Origin: Chthoniobacter flavus Ellin428
GTDB taxonomy: Bacteria > Verrucomicrobiota > Verrucomicrobiia > Chthoniobacterales > Chthoniobacteraceae
Assembly (NCBI RefSeq): GCF_000173075.1
Contig: NZ_ABVL01000029.1
Location: 1 to 64,000, forward strand
Direction: 5' to 3'
DNA: 64,000 nt
Below the pieces are notes generated by a model. The model had not been told where the DNA came from. It searched no databases and worked only from the letters and a program-made list of their open reading frames with translations. Positions 41,535-49,972 of this stretch are shown here, in pieces; position 1 is the first letter of the stretch; each line of letters opens with the position of its first letter. A program made the translations under genes and the position numbers.

Positions 41535-42125
41535 TCATAGGAACATGTGGCGCGGGCCGCCGGTGGTGTTGCCGGCCGCCGGGAGGACGCGCAGGTAACG
41601 CAGGTTGAAATGGACCAATGGCAGCGCCTGGATGGGCTGGCCCTGGCTCCAGAGGATCATGGCGATGGCGCAACGGCCGAGATTGGGCGCGTGCGAGACG
41701 GGCGTCGCAGTGTGGACGATCTGCGCGAGCGAATCGGCGAACAATTCGCCCGTGGCTGGGTCGGGGCTCACTTCCAGCGCGGCCCAGGAGACGCCGTCCG
41801 CATTGGCGATGCTCGGATCCAGCGCGAGCGGTGTGGGCACGGTGCCGTCCTTGCCGCTCATCGGCAGGGTCTGGCCGTTGCTGGTGATCACCGGCTCGAG
41901 CGGAGTGGCCCCGGCAAAGGATTGCACGAAGCCGAGGGTGAAGGTCATCGATTGCCCGGCGAGAAAGGGACGATAGGCATGATTCCATGCCGCGCCGCCG
42001 GCGTTGGCGTCGACGGCGCGGCCGAGCGCGTTGACCGTCACCCGGGTGCCTTCGGCGGGGCGCGTCATCACGCTCCGGGCGCGCGGCTGTTCCGCTTGGT
42101 GGTGGAAGATGGCGGCGGTTCTCAC
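41535..42125 (-). CDS. Phage tail-associated hypothetical protein
   Basis: About 196 residues, starting at GTG 42125 whose GTGA overlaps the upstream stop; ATG 42068 (MTRPAEGTRV) is an alternative. It is beta-rich with no enzyme motif (AGQSMTFTLGFVQSFAGATP, ALPLVHFNLRYLRVLPAAGN). Coupling to the upstream gene and position between tape measure and tip genes suggest a minor tail protein. Confidence 0.6.
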   Translation of the reverse strand: MRTAAIFHHQAEQPRARSVMTRPAEGTRVTVNALGRAVDANAGGAAWNHAYRPFLAGQSMTFTLGFVQSFAGATPLEPVITSNGQTLPMSGKDGTVPTPLALDPSIANADGVSWAALEVSPDPATGELFADSLAQIVHTATPVSHAPNLGRCAIAMILWSQGQPIQALPLVHFNLRYLRVLPAAGNTTGGPRHMFL

Positions 42126-42893
42126 GAGAGGGATAGCGTGGGAGTTTTGGCGACCTTGCTCTGCGAGGTCGGGTCGTCGGTGTAGATCTGCGGGGGCCAT
42201 CCGCCGATGCCGCTCAGCCAATACACTTCGGTGATTTCATAGACCGGTCCGACGTGCCGCCAGACGGTGGGGGCCTTGAGCCAGTTGCGATCAGCGAACG
42301 TCGGGGGACGTCCGGGAAGAGATGTGGCGATCTTGCCTTCGCCTTGCGCGGCGGAGCCGTTGTCGAAGGCGAGATAACGGAAGGAATACGTCCCTTCCAT
42401 CCGGAGAAAATCGGTGTGACCGAAAAGCGGATTAGTTGCCCCCGCACTCGTGCCCTTGATCGCACCGCTGCTGCTGCCGTTGCTGCTGACGAACTCGGGA
42501 AAGAAAACCTGGCCGTCCAACACCTGCCCATTCCACGCCTTCTTCAAGGCTTGCCAGTTGGGATGCTTGATCAGCGACACCTGGGCGAAGCCGGGCTCGA
42601 AGGAATAATCGGGGCTATTCGTGCGCCCCTTGAAAGTCACGTCCTTGCCGTTGCCGGGAAATTCCCTCGAAGGTCCAGAATGTGCGCAGGCCGCCGCCGT
42701 TGGGGACGGTTTGGTCGCCGATGAAAGCGACGCCCCCGGGGACGTCCGGGATGCTGGGTTTTTGGGCGTCGTATTCCTCGATCGAGAGACCGGACTGCGA
42801 GGGCTGCCAGAGCTGGGAAAGGACGAGCGTGCGCAGACCGACCCGGTCGGTCACATCCCGGTTGATTTTGATGATGGGATTTCCGTAAATCAT
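42122..42893 (-). CDS. Phage minor tail protein, split by a +1 frameshift
   Basis: Two frames join near 42655. The first (42893 down to about 42655) reads MIYGNPIIKINRDVTDRVGL ... GGGLRTFWTFEGI. The second continues PGNGKDVTFKGRTNSPDYSF ... KTPTLSLS. The DNA there is GGAATTTCCCGG; dropping one T restores GIPGNGKDVTFKG. The span of 772 bases is a multiple of three plus one. The joined product would be about 256 residues, located right after the tape measure, where distal tail proteins lie. Family not identified. Confidence 0.6.
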
Positions 42894-42899
42894 CGCGGG

Positions 42900-44021
42900 T
42901 CAACGCTTGGTGTGGTCGACGTGGGTGATCGCCGCCATGGCCTCGGCGTGCTGCTTCTGCATCGTCCCGTGGATCTTGTTCCAGACGGCCTCGGCGTTGC
43001 CGCCGCTGCGGAAGGAACCGGCCTCGCGGGCCACGGCGGCGGTGTCGGCGGCGCCGTCGCGGGCGGTGACCAGGCGGGCGAGTTGGCCGGCGCGTTCGCG
43101 CTGGACGTTTTGCAGCTTGGCTACCACGCCTTCGTGAATTTCCTGTTCGTTTGCGCCCGACTTATCGAGTCGCTGATATTCCTGAGCGGCGGTCAGTTCG
43201 TCCTGAATGCCTCGTGCTTCCACCATGTTCCCTGCGGCTTCGGCCTTGGCGATCTCGATCTCGCGCTTGCCGATTTTTTCGAACCATGCGCGCTTTTCGA
43301 GCTGCGCCTTGCGTTGCTTGTGCACTTCCTCTCGCTGATCGTTATCAACCTTCTGAATCTCCAGGGCGGAATCTGGCCGGTATAAGGCGTTTCCTTTCTC
43401 GAAGAAATCTCCGAATAGTGCACCGCCGATGCCTGAGTGCGCACGATCGACAAGCTGCGCACGTTTGGCCTGCAGCCGCTTCTGGTTATCGGCCGCATCC
43501 AGCTCTTCGGAAAAAGCCTGCTCGCTGTTTCCAAACCGTCCAGATCTAGCAAAGTGAAGATCGGAGTCCAAACGCGCCTGGCCGATACGGTGCTGCTCTT
43601 CTCGGTCTTTGGCTTCCTCGCTTTTGCGCAGGCCGAGGAAACCCACGGCGGCGGCGCCGACGATGAGCGGGGCGATGAGCATGGGCGCGGCCTTGAGCAT
43701 GTGCATGAGGTTGCCGAGCTGTTGGGTGCGCATGACCCAGCCGTTCTGGCCGGTAACCATGTCCAGGGTGTCGCCGACCATCCGGCCGCCGCTCATCTTG
43801 TGATGGCCAGCCTTGGCTTTGGCGAGGGCGTGCTGCTTCTCGTTCTCCTTGGTGATGAGCTTCTCGGCGTCGAGCGCTTTCGCGGCTTGGGCGGCGGGCG
43901 AGGCGGGTGTGCCGGGCGCGGCTTTGGCGCCCTTCTGCAGGGCTTCCTCGTCCTTCTTCGCTTTCTGCGCAGCGGCTCCGTCGTATTCGGTGCCGATCTT
44001 GATCTTGATTTCCTCGGCCAT
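42900..44021 (-). CDS. Tail tape measure-like protein
   Basis: A 373-residue, strongly helical, charged protein with a central hydrophobic segment (APMLIAPLIVGAAAVGFLGL), rich in Lys/Glu/Ala/Gln coiled-coil stretches (DELTAAQEYQRLDKSGANEQ). Composition and place just after the tail tube and chaperone-like genes identify it as the tape measure, though it is short for one, implying a short tail. Confidence 0.7.
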   Translation of the reverse strand: MAEEIKIKIGTEYDGAAAQKAKKDEEALQKGAKAAPGTPASPAAQAAKALDAEKLITKENEKQHALAKAKAGHHKMSGGRMVGDTLDMVTGQNGWVMRTQQLGNLMHMLKAAPMLIAPLIVGAAAVGFLGLRKSEEAKDREEQHRIGQARLDSDLHFARSGRFGNSEQAFSEELDAADNQKRLQAKRAQLVDRAHSGIGGALFGDFFEKGNALYRPDSALEIQKVDNDQREEVHKQRKAQLEKRAWFEKIGKREIEIAKAEAAGNMVEARGIQDELTAAQEYQRLDKSGANEQEIHEGVVAKLQNVQRERAGQLARLVTARDGAADTAAVAREAGSFRSGGNAEAVWNKIHGTMQKQHAEAMAAITHVDHTKR

Positions 44022-44024
44022 GGA

Positions 44025-44621
44025 TCAGTTGAGAGTTGAGGGTTGAGAGTTGAGAGTCTCGGAAGCCACATCGCGCAACGCGTAGGGCGTTCCGCCGGCG
44101 ACGCGGTAGCCGTCGTTGTGGCGGAAGGCGGAGATGAGGGCGAAGGCGCGGCCGACGTCCATGCGCAGGGCTGCTTCGGGATCGATGCGGCACTGCGTGA
44201 CGAGGCAGGCGTAGATCGGCAGCCAGGTTCCGAAGCCGTCGCTGTCGCCGGTCTGGCTTTCGCCAGGGCGGGACATCTTCAGCGAGAGCTCGAAGGCGTC
44301 GGCGATGGCGTCGCGCATCGCATCGAGGCAGGCGGCGGCTTCCTTCGGCGTGACCGTCGTGGGACGCAGATCCATGGCGAAGGCGCGGGCGGCATGCTCG
44401 ATCTGCGCGGCATCCTCGAAAGCTTCTCCGCGCAGGATTGGCGATTGAATGGCCTCAAGATCGATCCATACCTGCATGGTAAAGCGCAGGTCGGTCTCCA
44501 ACGGGGAGGCGAAAGCGCGGGCGATGCAGCGCGGCTCGTGCGGCGCGTTGGCGGCCGTGCTGATCTCGCTGCCGAAGGCTTTCAGGTCCTCGATGTCCTG
44601 CGGTGTGAGGTCGTCTGACAA
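44025..44621 (-). CDS. Probable tail assembly chaperone, C-terminus made of repeat
   Basis: A 198-residue acidic helical protein lying between tail tube and tape measure, the position of tail assembly chaperones. Its last residues, about 189-198 (TLNSQPSTLN), are encoded by the heptamer repeat at 44027-44056, which also supplies the end of the frame. No programmed-frameshift product is evident. Function assigned from position only. Confidence 0.55.
   Translation of the reverse strand: MSDDLTPQDIEDLKAFGSEISTAANAPHEPRCIARAFASPLETDLRFTMQVWIDLEAIQSPILRGEAFEDAAQIEHAARAFAMDLRPTTVTPKEAAACLDAMRDAIADAFELSLKMSRPGESQTGDSDGFGTWLPIYACLVTQCRIDPEAALRMDVGRAFALISAFRHNDGYRVAGGTPYALRDVASETLNSQPSTLN
44027..44056. 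repeat. TTGAGAG-family repeat forming a gene 3' end
   Basis: About four copies (AGTTGAGAGTTGAGGGTTGA, then GAGTTGAGAG) overlap the last ten codons of the phage gene and run up to the tape measure start. Confidence 0.7.
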
Positions 44622-44674
44622 GTTGAGAGTGGTTGGTGGATCCGGCTTCGCTTTCAGCTACGCCGCGACAAGGC

Positions 44675-45448
44675 TTATCCGAGCGGCGGGATCCAGACGG
44701 CGGCGACGGAATACATCTCGCCGCGTTGATCGGCGAATTTCTGGCTAACGCCTTTGATCTTGTAGTTGCTGGCGTGCGTCGGGGCGCCGGTGACGGCGAG
44801 GGCGTTGCCGATGACCGGCTTGGTGAAACCGGTCTTGATGAGCAGATCGAGGCTGATCTCCCGCTTGTCGCCGTGGGTGGCGGCGCCGAGGATGTCGCCG
44901 GTCGGGTCGACGTCGTCTTCGGTGATCTCCAGCGACTGGGTGATCTCGAGCATGTGGACGACGGCATTGGTGTAGCTGAGCCCGTAGGTGCCGTAACGCA
45001 TCACGCCGCCCGGGTAGACGATGCCGAGGGCGGTCTGGTCGGGGGTGAAGGCGCTGAGCGCGGCGTTGGCCAGGGTGGGCGTGGCCTGGATCATCGCCGG
45101 GTAATGCGTGGCTTGGATACTGATCGTCTTGGACTGGCCGAGCTGCCAGCGCTCGACGGCGCGCTGGACGAGGATACAAGAGTTGTCGCTATCGTTGATC
45201 CCGGCGACGACGAGCGCCGCGCCGGCGGTGTGGAGATTGAGAAAATCCGTCGAGCCGCTGGTCACCCGGGCGTCGAAGGAAATGGCGGCTTTTTTCGAGT
45301 GGAGAATGAGGGCGACGTTGTCGCCGCCTTCATCGGTCTCGAGCTGCTCCTGCGCTTGCAGGTCGTAGGTGTAGCCGGTGCAGATGCCGGTGGAGAGGTG
45401 CGGGGCGCTGGTCGTGCCCCAGGTGATCGGTTGACCGTATCTATTCAT
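44675..45448 (-). CDS. Probable major tail tube protein
   Basis: A 257-residue beta-rich protein (TGICTGYTYDLQAQEQLETD, QSLEITEDDVDPTGDILGAA). Size, strand-rich make-up and place upstream of the chaperone and tape measure genes suit a tail tube protein. No sheath gene precedes it, which argues against a contractile Mu-like tail. Confidence 0.55.
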   Translation of the reverse strand: MNRYGQPITWGTTSAPHLSTGICTGYTYDLQAQEQLETDEGGDNVALILHSKKAAISFDARVTSGSTDFLNLHTAGAALVVAGINDSDNSCILVQRAVERWQLGQSKTISIQATHYPAMIQATPTLANAALSAFTPDQTALGIVYPGGVMRYGTYGLSYTNAVVHMLEITQSLEITEDDVDPTGDILGAATHGDKREISLDLLIKTGFTKPVIGNALAVTGAPTHASNYKIKGVSQKFADQRGEMYSVAAVWIPPLG

Positions 45449-45497
45449 CGAGAGTTGAGAGTTGAGGGTTGAGAGTTGATAGCCACGTGGAGTTTGC
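45449..45497. repeat. TTGAGAG-family repeat with conserved flank
   Basis: Five imperfect heptamers followed by TAGCCACGTGGAGTTTG; the same flank follows the copy at 46216-46260. The repeat fills the gap between two tail genes. Confidence 0.7.
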
Positions 45498-45505
45498 GAT
45501 GCAGG

Positions 45506-46210
45506 TTAGCTCGGGAGGGCGCCGTAGGTGGCGGTGAAGAGCACATCGAGGATGCGGACCACCTGCTTCGATTCCTCGATGATGCCTTCGATGAAATCGA
45601 GGGGCCTGGGAGCAAGTTGCAGCGGGTGGGCGAGGATCGCCGCGAGGGCGCTGCCGTCGCCGGGGACGCCGCTCCAGTGGAGGGCGCTTATGATATCGTC
45701 CTTCAGGTCGAAGGCGGTGGCTCCAATAGGGTTGGCGCGCGGTTGTTCAATGATCCGCACGCGGACTTCGGCGGCATCGAAGAAGAGGACATCGCCGCCT
45801 TGCATGCTGCTGGCGTCCTGCTCCATCACGGGCATAACGAAGACACACAGACCTTCCTGCTTATCGGCCCCGGCGAGGATGTCGTTTTGCTGGTCACCCG
45901 TAATCCGGTCGAGGATCTCCACGTTGACCCGCAGGCCGCTGCGCTTGAGGAAGATTGCGAGTGGCGTTGTGGAAAGGTCGGTGATGCTGGTCTGCTGGAT
46001 CTGGCCTTGCACCGAAATCTGGCTCTCGAATTGGCTGGAGAAATCGGCGGCGTCCGTGGCGCGGAGCACCTTGGTGACGTTCACGCCCAAGGTGCAATTG
46101 GCGGCGAGGATCGCGCCGGCGCCGTGGTGGCCGGTGATCGAGACGATGCGATCGGCCGGCTGTTGGAGCTGGGCGATGATCGCTTTTTGGAGATCGGAGG
46201 AAGCGCTCAC
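45506..46210 (-). CDS. Phage tail completion or minor tail protein
   Basis: A 234-residue protein with an N-terminal helix (SSDLQKAIIAQLQQPADRIV) and mixed alpha/beta remainder. It sits between the spike gene and the tail tube gene. The layout resembles tail terminator/completion proteins but no family motif is certain. It is bracketed by heptamer repeats on both sides. Confidence 0.55.
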   Translation of the reverse strand: MSASSDLQKAIIAQLQQPADRIVSITGHHGAGAILAANCTLGVNVTKVLRATDAADFSSQFESQISVQGQIQQTSITDLSTTPLAIFLKRSGLRVNVEILDRITGDQQNDILAGADKQEGLCVFVMPVMEQDASSMQGGDVLFFDAAEVRVRIIEQPRANPIGATAFDLKDDIISALHWSGVPGDGSALAAILAHPLQLAPRPLDFIEGIIEESKQVVRILDVLFTATYGALPS

Positions 46211-46215
46211 GGATT

Positions 46216-46260
46216 AGTTGAGAGTTGAGAGTTGATGGTTGATAGCCACGTGGGGTTTGA
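46216..46260. repeat. TTGAGAG-family repeat with conserved flank
   Basis: AGTTGAGAGTTGAGAGTTGA, then TGGTTGATAGCCACGTGGGGTTTGA. It fills the gap upstream of the spike gene's 3' end and carries the same AGCCACGTGG flank as 45449-45497. Confidence 0.7.
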
Positions 46261-46268
46261 GGGATGCG

Positions 46269-48428
46269 TTAATAGAGGGACTCGATGGTTCCGCCGGCGT
46301 CGTAGGTGATCGATGTCCCGCTGAAGTTCGTCTTGACGGTGATCGCGGTATTGGGGTTGCAGCGGATATTCAGTGGGGCGAAAGCGTTGAAGCCCGTCGC
46401 GGTGATTCCGGCGCCATAAGTGATCGTCTGCGCAGTGCCATTTTCGTCGGTGAAAGTGACCTGCTCGGTCAGGGTCGCGGAGGAGATCGCGGTGACGCTG
46501 GCGTAAGCGCCGGCGCGGAAGCTGTGCACCGTGAAATCGTTCGGTGTGGTGTAAGTCGCGATGGAGCTGGCCGCAGCGCTTTGGGCGGTGACATCACCAC
46601 TGGATACGATCTTGGGACCGAGCTCGTTGATGACCTGCCATGCCCAAGTAGAGGCACCGGTCTTCAAGCACTGCCACAATTTCGTCCGGTAAGGGGCGCT
46701 TTGGAAACCCGCTTGCGAAACCAATTGGTTTTCGCTCGAGGCGGAAGCGGCCGGCCAGAACGGTGCGGAACCGGCGGCGTCGTCGTAGGACGCGGTGTGC
46801 CAAGGCATCGCGTTGTAGTGAAAGACGTTGTTCCAATTCACATCTACCGGCGTCTTGCTGTTCGTCGCCTGCACATCGCCGCGCCCAGCGGCGAAGATCG
46901 CCGGCGGATACATCGCGCTGGTGACGCCATCCATGTGGAATGATGCACCAGGCTGGACGAAAGCGATGTAAGTCGCACCCGCATCCGCACAATAAGTGCG
47001 CAGCAAATGTCCCCCGCCATTCACTGGGATATAAACGTAAGTTCCGGCCGTTCCCTCGAGATGCAGATCTTCACCGGTCACCAATGCGCCATTTTCCCCG
47101 GAACCGTAGAGATCGTATCCCATGCCACCGAGAACGCCGCCCGACCAATGGGCAGCACCGACATCATCCACCCACAATCCAACAGAGAACGCTTTCGCAG
47201 TGAGGCCGGAATTGGTCGCCGAAGAATTTTCATCCAGGGTGAGCTGAGTGCCGCTAACCACGGTCAGCACCGTCGCCTTGTCGTCAAGTCCGGTGGCCTG
47301 CACGAGCATCCCTGGCGCGACATTGGTGGTGCTGGCACACGTCAAGGTGGGCGATCCGCTGGTCAGAGATACCGATGTGAGCGACACGCTGGTAATGCCC
47401 GATGAGGTGTCGCAATCGGTGATCCGCATCGTATCGAGATTACCGACCGTTTTCACCGCGGCCCCGCAGTCGCGGAACTTGTTCTGAAAGAGGCTTACCT
47501 CATCGAATTTGTAGAGGTTATAAATGCCTTGGGCGAATCCATCGATGTAGAGGTGGTTGAAGTTGGCGTTGGGGGTATAGTTCGGCGGGCTCTGCTCCGT
47601 CGCTCCGGTGCTGAGCAGGATGCCGGCTCCGGAGCTGCCTTTCCCGTCCGGATCGGAAATGGCCTGCAGCCGGAAATCGCGCAACAGGCAGTGACCTTCC
47701 ATGACCTGCATACCGGTGACTCCGGCGGCCACGATGATCTCGGTCACGCCCACACCCGCGCCGCTGATAGTGATCCCAGCTTTGACCGAAAGATCGGTCA
47801 GCGGTGACTTCACTTTGAGCGTCTTGTTGGTGACATAAGCTCCTGCCGGAATGAAGATGCTGCCGTTGACCCAGATGCTTTGCTGGAGCCCCGCGAAATC
47901 CACGGTGTCCTGGGAGATGTCGGTGACGAAGCTGGAAGTCAGCGCGACCGAACTGCCCGAGCCCGTTGGGCTGGCGGAAAGCACAAAGTGCGTCGAATCC
48001 GTGACGCTGGCCACCGTGGCGCCGGAGGGAATGCCGCTGCCGCTGACCATCATGCCTGAGCTGAGGAAGGTGGCATCGGCACAGACAATCGTGGTTGACG
48101 CGCCGCTGTAAGTGCACCCGGAGATCGAGACGGGAAATGCGGCCTGCGCGGCGGCGAGCGATCCAAAGACCGTGTTGAGCAGATGCGAAGTGCCGTCGCC
48201 CTTGGCGCCATAATCCTGGGGCGTGTGAAATTGGGTGACGCCGTTGACCTGCAGAGAGGTAAAGTTTTTAACGCCAGAGACGGATTGGTTGCCGCTAATC
48301 GTGACGGGCGCGAGCGTGGTCGTCGGGGGATCGGCCGGGGCGGGGACGGGGGCGAACATCCAACATACAACACCCAACATCCAACATCCAATGAGGGAGC
48401 TGCGAATCAACGATTTCAGTGACTTCAT
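46269..48428 (-). CDS. Pectate-lyase-like beta-helix tail spike with repeat-encoded signal peptide
   Basis: A 719-residue protein. Near residue 75 the motif DYGAKGDGTSH marks the start of a pectate-lyase-3-type right-handed beta-helix, common in phage spikes that bind or cut surface polysaccharide. Two copies of a small beta module (GMMVSGSGIPSGATVASVTD; GMLVQATGLDDKATVLTVVS) interrupt the chain. The N-terminus is a signal-peptide-like sequence whose core, GCWMLGVVCWMF at about 14-25, is encoded by the TTGGATG repeat at 48356-48391. A signal peptide is unusual for a virion protein; it could also act as a membrane anchor. Confidence 0.75.
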   Translation of the reverse strand: MKSLKSLIRSSLIGCWMLGVVCWMFAPVPAPADPPTTTLAPVTISGNQSVSGVKNFTSLQVNGVTQFHTPQDYGAKGDGTSHLLNTVFGSLAAAQAAFPVSISGCTYSGASTTIVCADATFLSSGMMVSGSGIPSGATVASVTDSTHFVLSASPTGSGSSVALTSSFVTDISQDTVDFAGLQQSIWVNGSIFIPAGAYVTNKTLKVKSPLTDLSVKAGITISGAGVGVTEIIVAAGVTGMQVMEGHCLLRDFRLQAISDPDGKGSSGAGILLSTGATEQSPPNYTPNANFNHLYIDGFAQGIYNLYKFDEVSLFQNKFRDCGAAVKTVGNLDTMRITDCDTSSGITSVSLTSVSLTSGSPTLTCASTTNVAPGMLVQATGLDDKATVLTVVSGTQLTLDENSSATNSGLTAKAFSVGLWVDDVGAAHWSGGVLGGMGYDLYGSGENGALVTGEDLHLEGTAGTYVYIPVNGGGHLLRTYCADAGATYIAFVQPGASFHMDGVTSAMYPPAIFAAGRGDVQATNSKTPVDVNWNNVFHYNAMPWHTASYDDAAGSAPFWPAASASSENQLVSQAGFQSAPYRTKLWQCLKTGASTWAWQVINELGPKIVSSGDVTAQSAAASSIATYTTPNDFTVHSFRAGAYASVTAISSATLTEQVTFTDENGTAQTITYGAGITATGFNAFAPLNIRCNPNTAITVKTNFSGTSITYDAGGTIESLY
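48356..48391. repeat. TTGGATG-family heptamer repeat encoding a signal-peptide core
   Basis: On the plus strand it reads AACATCCAACATACAACACC then CAACATCCAACATCCA, five imperfect heptamers. On the minus strand it encodes the hydrophobic part of the spike's N-terminus. Confidence 0.75.
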
Positions 48429-48451
48429 AAACAGGTTTTTTAGGGCGGAAA

Positions 48452-49255
48452 TTAGAGTTGGAAGGCGCGGAATCGGGGATGCCAGGCGGTGCCGTCAAAG
48501 CGGAAACGGCCATACCAGTAGGCGACGGCGGCCGGTGCGGGATTGGTGACCGTGGCGAGGAGCGTGCCAGCGCCATCGTGGATCTCGATGGTGGGGTTCG
48601 CACTGGCGGGAAGCTGGATATTCACCTCGGCGATTGCGCCGGTGACCATGCTCGCGGTGGGCAGCGTATAAGCCGCAGTGTAGGCACCGCTACCGGCGCC
48701 CGCGATGATGTTGCGATCGATCGTCGAAAACTCCGTGGCGGCGAAGAGGGCTGCGGTGGTCGCGGCGCTGGGGGTGAGGTCGCTTTGATTCGCGGCCGGC
48801 GCGAGGCCGAGGATGGCGGCGGCGATGGCGCTGTCGACCTGGGCCTTGGTGTAATAGGTCGGGGTGCTGAGCGAGGTTTCCGATTGGGCGACGATCGGCG
48901 GCTGGACGGTGACCTGCATGTTCGGCGCGGCCATGTCGACGCCGTCGAGGGTCAGATCCAGCTCGAGGTTGAGCTGTGTCGCGCCCTTGCCGGTCATGAA
49001 GGTCGCGAGGCGGGAATCGGTGCCGTCGAGGATCGCGGCCCAGGTGGTGTCGTTTTCCTGGGTGAACGTGTCGACGTAAGCGAGGATGGCCGGCGGCGTG
49101 GCGTCGGTTCCCAGCGCCACTTGAATGCTGTTCACCGTGCCGGGCGCTTGGTCAAAGATGACCTGCACCGGGATCTGCTTGCCTTGCTTGACGATGGTCG
49201 TCGTCGATAGCTTCGCGGTGCCGGTGGCGACGGAATAGTTAATCGTAATAGTCAT
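48452..49255 (-). CDS. Phage tail fibre-like protein
   Basis: A 267-residue protein. The N-terminal beta-rich domain (TITINYSVATGTAKLSTTTI) leads through the fibre-type segment TPTYYTKAQVDSAIAAAILG to a C-terminal strand-rich head (EIHDGAGTLLATVTNPAPAA; WYGRFRFDGTAWHPRFRAF). The TKAQVDSAIA motif is frequent in tail fibre proteins. It ends 24 bases before the start of the spike gene downstream. Confidence 0.65.
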   Translation of the reverse strand: MTITINYSVATGTAKLSTTTIVKQGKQIPVQVIFDQAPGTVNSIQVALGTDATPPAILAYVDTFTQENDTTWAAILDGTDSRLATFMTGKGATQLNLELDLTLDGVDMAAPNMQVTVQPPIVAQSETSLSTPTYYTKAQVDSAIAAAILGLAPAANQSDLTPSAATTAALFAATEFSTIDRNIIAGAGSGAYTAAYTLPTASMVTGAIAEVNIQLPASANPTIEIHDGAGTLLATVTNPAPAAVAYWYGRFRFDGTAWHPRFRAFQL

Positions 49256-49265
49256 TCAGCAGGGA

Positions 49266-49303
49266 AAGTTGATGGTTGAGAGTGGATAGTTGAGAGCCGC
49301 GCG
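49266..49303. repeat. TTGAGAG-family heptamer repeat
   Basis: AAGTTGATGGTTGAGAGTGG, then ATAGTTGAGAGCCGCGCG. It begins a composite block of three different repeat families that extends to about 49357. Confidence 0.7.
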
Positions 49304-49310
49304 TTCTTGT

Positions 49311-49357
49311 TCGCCTCTGCGTCTCTGCGTTTGTCCCCACGGCACCGCGGACTTCTC
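49311..49357. repeat. CGCAGAG-family copy joined to a CACGGCACCGCGG repeat
   Basis: GCCTCTGCGTCTCTGCGTTT is directly followed by CCCCACGGCACCGCGGACTT. The second unit recurs, inside a gene, at 62422-62443. The 138-base gap holds no gene. Confidence 0.65.
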
Positions 49358-49393
49358 TCAAAGCATCGAATCTGCGGTTTCATAAAATCTGGG

Positions 49394-49972
49394 TCAGTTA
49401 CCGAGGGAATGGATGTAATCAGCGGCGCCGGTCTTGGCGGCCTTCTCCCAGTCGCGATCGCTGGGCAGGAGGGAGCGGTCCTGCTTTTGCGTGACGCTGC
49501 GCACGAGGAGATACATGAGGATGGGTTTGCTCCCCGCGCCGGGATCGCGCATCGCCAGGAAAGCGGTGCCGGTGCTCTTGCTTTTGAAAACGAAGAGGTT
49601 GGGAAATTGCCGGGCGCGGCGGTTGTAAGCCAGGGCGCAGACGGGAATGGTCAGGGCCTTGGCCGACTTCGGGGTGATGGTCACATCGTGAAAGGCGCGC
49701 CCCAGACCGAGCGCGTTGATGGTGAGCGTCGCGCCTTCGGCTTCGGCATCGATCGGCGCTTTCTCCACCGCCTCGGCCGCCTGCTTGTAGAAATCCGAGG
49801 AGGGCGCGCCGAACTTGTTCTGCCGCGATTGGGCGAGATTGACGAGGTGCCGCTCGGTGAGGTCGCGGACGCTGATCGCCATGGACTCGTGCAGTTCCAT
49901 GCGGCCGGCGCCGGAGAGCTTCGCCGCAAAGAGCGCGAGCTTGGGCGAGCGGACGGTGACGTCGATCTTCAC
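49394..49972 (-). CDS. Phage virion morphogenesis/head-tail joining protein
   Basis: A 192-residue protein starting at GTG 49972, overlapping the upstream stop as GTGA. The pattern AISVRDLTERHLVNLAQSRQ followed by KFGAPSSDFYKQAAEAVEKA resembles Mu gpG/HK97 gp10-like tail completion proteins (virion morphogenesis family), with a strand-rich C-terminal half. Likely head-tail connector; assignment is tentative. Confidence 0.6.
   Translation of the reverse strand: MKIDVTVRSPKLALFAAKLSGAGRMELHESMAISVRDLTERHLVNLAQSRQNKFGAPSSDFYKQAAEAVEKAPIDAEAEGATLTINALGLGRAFHDVTITPKSAKALTIPVCALAYNRRARQFPNLFVFKSKSTGTAFLAMRDPGAGSKPILMYLLVRSVTQKQDRSLLPSDRDWEKAAKTGAADYIHSLGN

Noticed and set aside
46269..48428. Host pectate lyase or secreted polysaccharide-degrading enzyme
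   Set aside because: The YGAKGDGT beta-helix, neighbours and operon position fit a phage spike better; the signal peptide is repeat-derived.
35705..49255. Diversity-generating retroelement in the tail genes
   Set aside because: No reverse transcriptase gene and no template/variable repeat pair with adenine-specific differences could be seen; the paralogy of the two Tad2-like genes is at protein level only.
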